DNA of 64,000 nucleotides from Clostridia bacterium. GTDB taxonomy: Bacteria; Bacillota; Clostridia; TANB77; CAG-508. How positions within the stretch are numbered: position 1 is the stretch's first letter; each line of letters begins with the position of its first letter. This document shows positions 60,807 through 64,000 of the stretch, in pieces. The position numbers and the translations under genes are program-made. The notes beneath the pieces were generated by a model. The model was not told the DNA's origin. It did no database searches and saw only the letters and a list, made by a program, of their open reading frames with translations. The stretch lies in assembly GCA_900759015.1 (NCBI GenBank), contig CAAEUE010000002.1:124001-188000 (forward strand). The letters are read 5' to 3'.

Positions 60807-61629
60807 AATTTCTATTAAATCCTATGTATTTTGATTTTCTAGAGAATGCTAAAATTGCTTCGAATATTGGTCCTAATATCCATAGTCCAAAACCAAATCC
60901 AATTCCTTTTCCAAAACCTTCTGCTAATGTAAATTTAGTATAAATATTTATAATTATTAATGCAAACCAACCTACTATTGGTACTAGTAATAACAATAAT
61001 ACCCATGGTGATACATCACATATCTTATACATAACAACATCTCTATATATTGGTATTAGAGCTGCCCAACCATGTTTTCCTGCTTTTTTATAAATTCTCC
61101 ATCTAACAATAATATTATAAATTATAAGTACAACAATTATCCACATTATAGTCTTTACTAATGTAAAAGCCATTATTAAATTTACGCCTAAAGATATTTT
61201 ATCAGTTGTACTCATATCTTGCTGAATATTATTTAATATTTCTGTTGGAGTTGCTCCATCTTCTAATTGTTGTTGTATTTCATCTATATTAATATCTTCT
61301 GAAAGAATCTTATTTAATTGTTTTGCGTCAACAGATCTTAGTACACTAGTTCCAGAATCTATAACATTTTCACTTATCCCTTGTTCTGTTAATAAGTCTT
61401 TATTTTCTTCGATTGCTGTCGCAATTTCTTCATTACTATATTTTTCACTTAACTCTTTATATGCTTGTAAAACATCATAAATATCTACATTTCCTTCTGA
61501 ACTTGACTGTATTAAATCTTTTATATCATCTAAATTATTAACTTCTACTGTATTATCTGCTTTTGTAAATGTCATACATAAACTTATTACTATAAATAAA
61601 ATTATACTTGTAATTATTTTTCTTTTCAT
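60805..61629 (-). CDS. DUF5684-like secreted/membrane protein
   Basis: The 274-residue protein has a signal sequence (about 1-22), a helical extracytoplasmic region rich in Asp and Glu (about 25-135), and three C-terminal membrane segments with KAGKHGWAALIPIYRDVVMYKICDVSPW between the first two, a motif typical of DUF5684. The function is unknown. It lies 19 bases from apt on the same strand, so the two may be cotranscribed. Confidence 0.75.
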   Translation of the reverse strand: MKRKIITSIILFIVISLCMTFTKADNTVEVNNLDDIKDLIQSSSEGNVDIYDVLQAYKELSEKYSNEEIATAIEENKDLLTEQGISENVIDSGTSVLRSVDAKQLNKILSEDINIDEIQQQLEDGATPTEILNNIQQDMSTTDKISLGVNLIMAFTLVKTIMWIIVVLIIYNIIVRWRIYKKAGKHGWAALIPIYRDVVMYKICDVSPWVLLLLLVPIVGWFALIIINIYTKFTLAEGFGKGIGFGFGLWILGPIFEAILAFSRKSKYIGFNRN

Positions 61630-61648
61630 TTGCTTATTCCTTTCTTTA

Positions 61649-62188
61649 CTATTCTTCGTTTACATCTAAAATTGAAAATAACTCATCATTATTTAGTTCT
61701 TTTATATTAATAACAACTGAAATTCCGACTACATTTCCACCTAATTTTTCTATCTCTTTTTTTAATGTTTGAACTGTATTTCCTGTTGCATAAATGTCAT
61801 CTATAATATAAAAATTCTTATCTTTATATTCCTCATTATTTATTAATTTAGGTAATTCCAATTCATCTTTGCCATATTCTTTAACATATTCGAATGTGGT
61901 TTGAACTGTAGTAGGTGGTAATTTTCCTTTTTTTCTTACTGGAATAAACCCGAGTCCCATTTTTTCTGCTACTGGACATCCAAAGAAAAATCCTCTGGAT
62001 TCTGGTGATACAATGTATTGTACATTTTTATTACTAATTTCTTTTACAAAAATATTAGTAATTTCTTTATAAATTTCTGCATCTAGTAATAATGGTACTA
62101 TATCTAAATACTCCATTCCTTCTATAGGAAAATCCTTTTCGGTTCTTATACAATTATCGTTTTCTAAAAGATTTTTTAATATTTTCAT
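61649..62188 (-). CDS. apt: Adenine phosphoribosyltransferase
   Basis: Apt converts adenine and PRPP to AMP. The 179-residue protein has the PRPP-binding loop FYIIDDIYATGNTVQTLKKEIE near 125-145 and SPESRGFFFGCPVAEKMGLGFIPVRKKGKLP near 58-88, both family signatures. The start at 62188 was chosen because GAAAGAAGTGATG stands just upstream; an ATG 12 codons earlier is weaker. The length is typical for Apt. Confidence 0.87.
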   Translation of the reverse strand: MKILKNLLENDNCIRTEKDFPIEGMEYLDIVPLLLDAEIYKEITNIFVKEISNKNVQYIVSPESRGFFFGCPVAEKMGLGFIPVRKKGKLPPTTVQTTFEYVKEYGKDELELPKLINNEEYKDKNFYIIDDIYATGNTVQTLKKEIEKLGGNVVGISVVINIKELNNDELFSILDVNEE

Positions 62189-62263
62189 CACATCACTTCT
62201 TTCCAAAAAAGATAATCTATACAAATATAATTAAACTATATTTTTTATTTTTTCGCAATAGTT

Positions 62264-63670
62264 TTACATTTTATTTAATAATTCTTTAATAAATTTCCAT
62301 ATCTTTTTTGTAGAACTTATAGAAAGTCTTTCACTTGGGCAGTGTACGTCAAATGTGTTTGGTCCTATACACACATATTCACAGCTCGGTTTTTTATTAA
62401 TAAAAAATCCTCCTTCTACTACTCCTTGTGATACAATCTCTTCCATCTCTTCATTATAAAGTTCTTTATATACCTTTTCACATTCACTTGCTAAAGTATT
62501 TTTTTCTCTCTTTGGTACACCTTTTAAGATTTGATTCCATACTATTTCTATGTCATATTTTTTTATTAAACTTTCTAAATTTTCTAAGTATTCTTTTTCG
62601 AATTCTGGTACATTACTTCTTTCTGAAAATTCTATCTCTATGTCATTTTCATTTGTTTTAACTTTTGCCATATTACCTGATTGCAATACATTTCCTTGCT
62701 CATCTTTCTTTATAGCTCCACTTTGAAATTCTTCAACGAAATCTATTATTTTATTGCTATTTTCTTTATTTATTACCTCTGTAATTTCTGCATCCTTATT
62801 TAATTCTATTTTTACATCTTTTCCATAAAATTCTTTTTGTTTAGTTATTTCTTTTATTATAATTTCTTCTGCATTTTTGTTTTCTGTAACAAATTTAACA
62901 GACAACTCTCTTGGAATAACATTTACTTGGCTTCCCCCCGTTATGTTTGCTAGCTGGACATCTTCCAATTTTTTTAATATTTCTATTGCTAATTTTATCG
63001 GATTTCCTCTTGCTTCATCACCTATATTCCCACCAGAGTGACCTCCTTTAAAATTATCATATACTAATTCGAAACCTGGCTTAACTGTTTTTTCTCTTGT
63101 AAAATTAACTTTTCCTTTCCATTCATTACATTCTGCTGAACTAATTAAAATTTTTCCTTCTTTTCCATTATCTAATGAAATTATTCTATTACTTTCTATA
63201 TTAGCTAAATCTAAATTTATCGCACCTAACATTGTCGTTTCCTCTTCTGAAGTAAAAATACATTCTAATTTAGGTGCTTTTATCTTTTCACAATCTAATA
63301 CAGCTAATATAATTGCAACACCTATTCCATTGTCTGCTCCAAGTGTTGTTCCTTTTGCTCTTATGAAATCCCCGTCCACATATAACTCTAGACCATCTTT
63401 AGAAAAGTCATGATTACTCTCAGGTAGCTTTTCACAAATCATATCTGTATGCGCCTGCAATGCAATGGCAGGACTATTCTCTTTTCCTAATGAAGCCTCT
63501 TTTTTTATTACTATGTTTCTATAATTATCTGTGTAATATTCTAAATTTCTTTCTATTGCAAATTTCTTCAAGTATTCAACAACTTTATCCTCTTCTCCTG
63601 ACTTTCTTGGAATTTTACTTATCTCTTCGAAGAACCTCATTACTTTACATGGTTTTAATCCTTCTAACAT
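62264..63670 (-). CDS. pepD: Aminoacyl-histidine dipeptidase (M20 family)
   Basis: The 468-residue M20 metallopeptidase has the zinc ligands in LQAHTDMICEK (near 80), DNGIGVAII (near 117), TSEEETTMLGA (near 150) and the late HCPSERLSIS. The insert with GGHSGGNIGDEA supports the PepD (carnosine-type) subgroup. It hydrolyses Xaa-His and other dipeptides. The neighbouring ABC ATPase (63683) on the same strand may import amino acids or peptides. Confidence 0.92.
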   Translation of the reverse strand: MLEGLKPCKVMRFFEEISKIPRKSGEEDKVVEYLKKFAIERNLEYYTDNYRNIVIKKEASLGKENSPAIALQAHTDMICEKLPESNHDFSKDGLELYVDGDFIRAKGTTLGADNGIGVAIILAVLDCEKIKAPKLECIFTSEEETTMLGAINLDLANIESNRIISLDNGKEGKILISSAECNEWKGKVNFTREKTVKPGFELVYDNFKGGHSGGNIGDEARGNPIKLAIEILKKLEDVQLANITGGSQVNVIPRELSVKFVTENKNAEEIIIKEITKQKEFYGKDVKIELNKDAEITEVINKENSNKIIDFVEEFQSGAIKKDEQGNVLQSGNMAKVKTNENDIEIEFSERSNVPEFEKEYLENLESLIKKYDIEIVWNQILKGVPKREKNTLASECEKVYKELYNEEMEEIVSQGVVEGGFFINKKPSCEYVCIGPNTFDVHCPSERLSISSTKKIWKFIKELLNKM

Positions 63671-63682
63671 ATTTATCTCTCC

Positions 63683-64000
63683 TTATTTTAAATATCTTTT
63701 TAAAAATTCTTTTGTTCTTTCTTTTGTAGGGTTATCAATTACTTCTTCTGGTTTGCCTTGTTCAATAATCTCTCCGTTGCTCATAAAGATAACTCTATCT
63801 GCAATTTCTCGTGCAAAACTTATTTCGTGTGTAACAATAACCATCGTTCTTTTTTCACTCGCAAGTTGTTTTACAACTTTTAAAACCTCTCCTACCAATT
63901 CTGGATCAAGTGCACTAGTAGGTTCATCCATAAAAATAATCTTTGGATTTATTGCAAGTGTTCTCGCAATAGAAGCTCTTTGTTGTTCTCCACCTGATAA
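63683..64000 (-). CDS. Amino-acid ABC transporter ATP-binding protein, partial
   Basis: The reading frame is open to the window edge and continues beyond it. The visible 105 residues start with the ABC signature LSGGEQQRASIARTL, then Walker B IIFMDEPTSALDP, VIVTHEISFAREIADRV with the switch histidine, and a C-terminal tail of the polar amino-acid (GlnQ-like) type. A start at the internal ATG 63931 would drop the signature, so the gene is truncated by the window. Confidence 0.92.
   Translation of the reverse strand, partial: LSGGEQQRASIARTLAINPKIIFMDEPTSALDPELVGEVLKVVKQLASEKRTMVIVTHEISFAREIADRVIFMSNGEIIEQGKPEEVIDNPTKERTKEFLKRYLK

Noticed and set aside
1..64000. CRISPR array
   Set aside because: No regularly spaced identical repeats of the CRISPR kind were seen; repeated sequences found are dispersed palindromes or duplications.

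Overview
The window is a very AT-rich chromosomal segment from an endospore-forming member of the Clostridia, probably an uncultured gut lineage. The spore-coat genes cotJA, cotJB and cotJC, spoIIM next to a xerD-type recombinase and deoB, and strong AGGAGG-type ribosome binding sites all point that way. I cannot name the species.

Layout. 1-4450: housekeeping (metallophosphoesterase, tsaD, an M50 protease, lysS). 4740-9920: a surface or envelope block with two paralogous thioester-domain-like membrane proteins, a charged membrane protein and a GH25-LysM lysozyme. 10066-12822: a three-gene operon (DUF6320-like membrane protein, condensation-type acyltransferase, alpha/beta hydrolase). 12966-24374: mixed genes, including a VanY-type peptidase, a CofE-like protein, a ZIP transporter, acetyltransferases, a LysR regulator and a lone MoaA-like radical SAM protein. 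24501-37444: tRNA-Leu, deoB, xerD, spoIIM, an endonuclease Q-like protein, coaE, rnhA and tmcAL. 37553-50919: the cotJ operon, split by a mobile element of about 12.1 kb. 50993-64000: flavodoxin/SDR/acetyltransferase operon, a MarR switch, metK, fic with its antitoxin, apt, pepD and a partial amino-acid ABC transporter gene.

The mobile element (38176-50270) enters cotJB within a Pro-Trp-Pro-Trp-Glu-Gly-Gly tail and moves cotJC away from cotJA and cotJB. It carries a large serine recombinase, a MobV relaxase with a candidate oriT, a two-component system with an ABC exporter, Tn916-like small regulators, an XRE regulator and a small protein resembling the Spo0A DNA-binding domain. A 10-bp-periodic array of TTCGACA (0A-box-like) sites lies in the element. 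Upstream of the Spo0A-like gene is a layered leader region with promoters, terminators and a small leader ORF. Excision would restore cotJB and the cotJBC operon, as with the skin element of sigK, but developmental excision is untested.

The strongest unexpected signal concerns codon CGG. By eye, CGG is essentially absent as an arginine codon from genes that look native. Yet three otherwise intact conserved genes (the XRE regulator at 46688, cotJC at 50382 and the ybaK-family deacylase at 58577) each need a +1 frame change exactly at a zero-frame CGG codon. Skipping the C gives a glycine codon (GGA or GGT) and restores the family protein, while the zero frame hits a stop within two to four codons after the CGG. 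CGG read as arginine occurs only in a few genes that look acquired and in a short leader ORF. This suggests that CGG is unassigned or very slowly decoded here and that genes tolerate or use +1 frameshifting at it. Assembly error is the main alternative.
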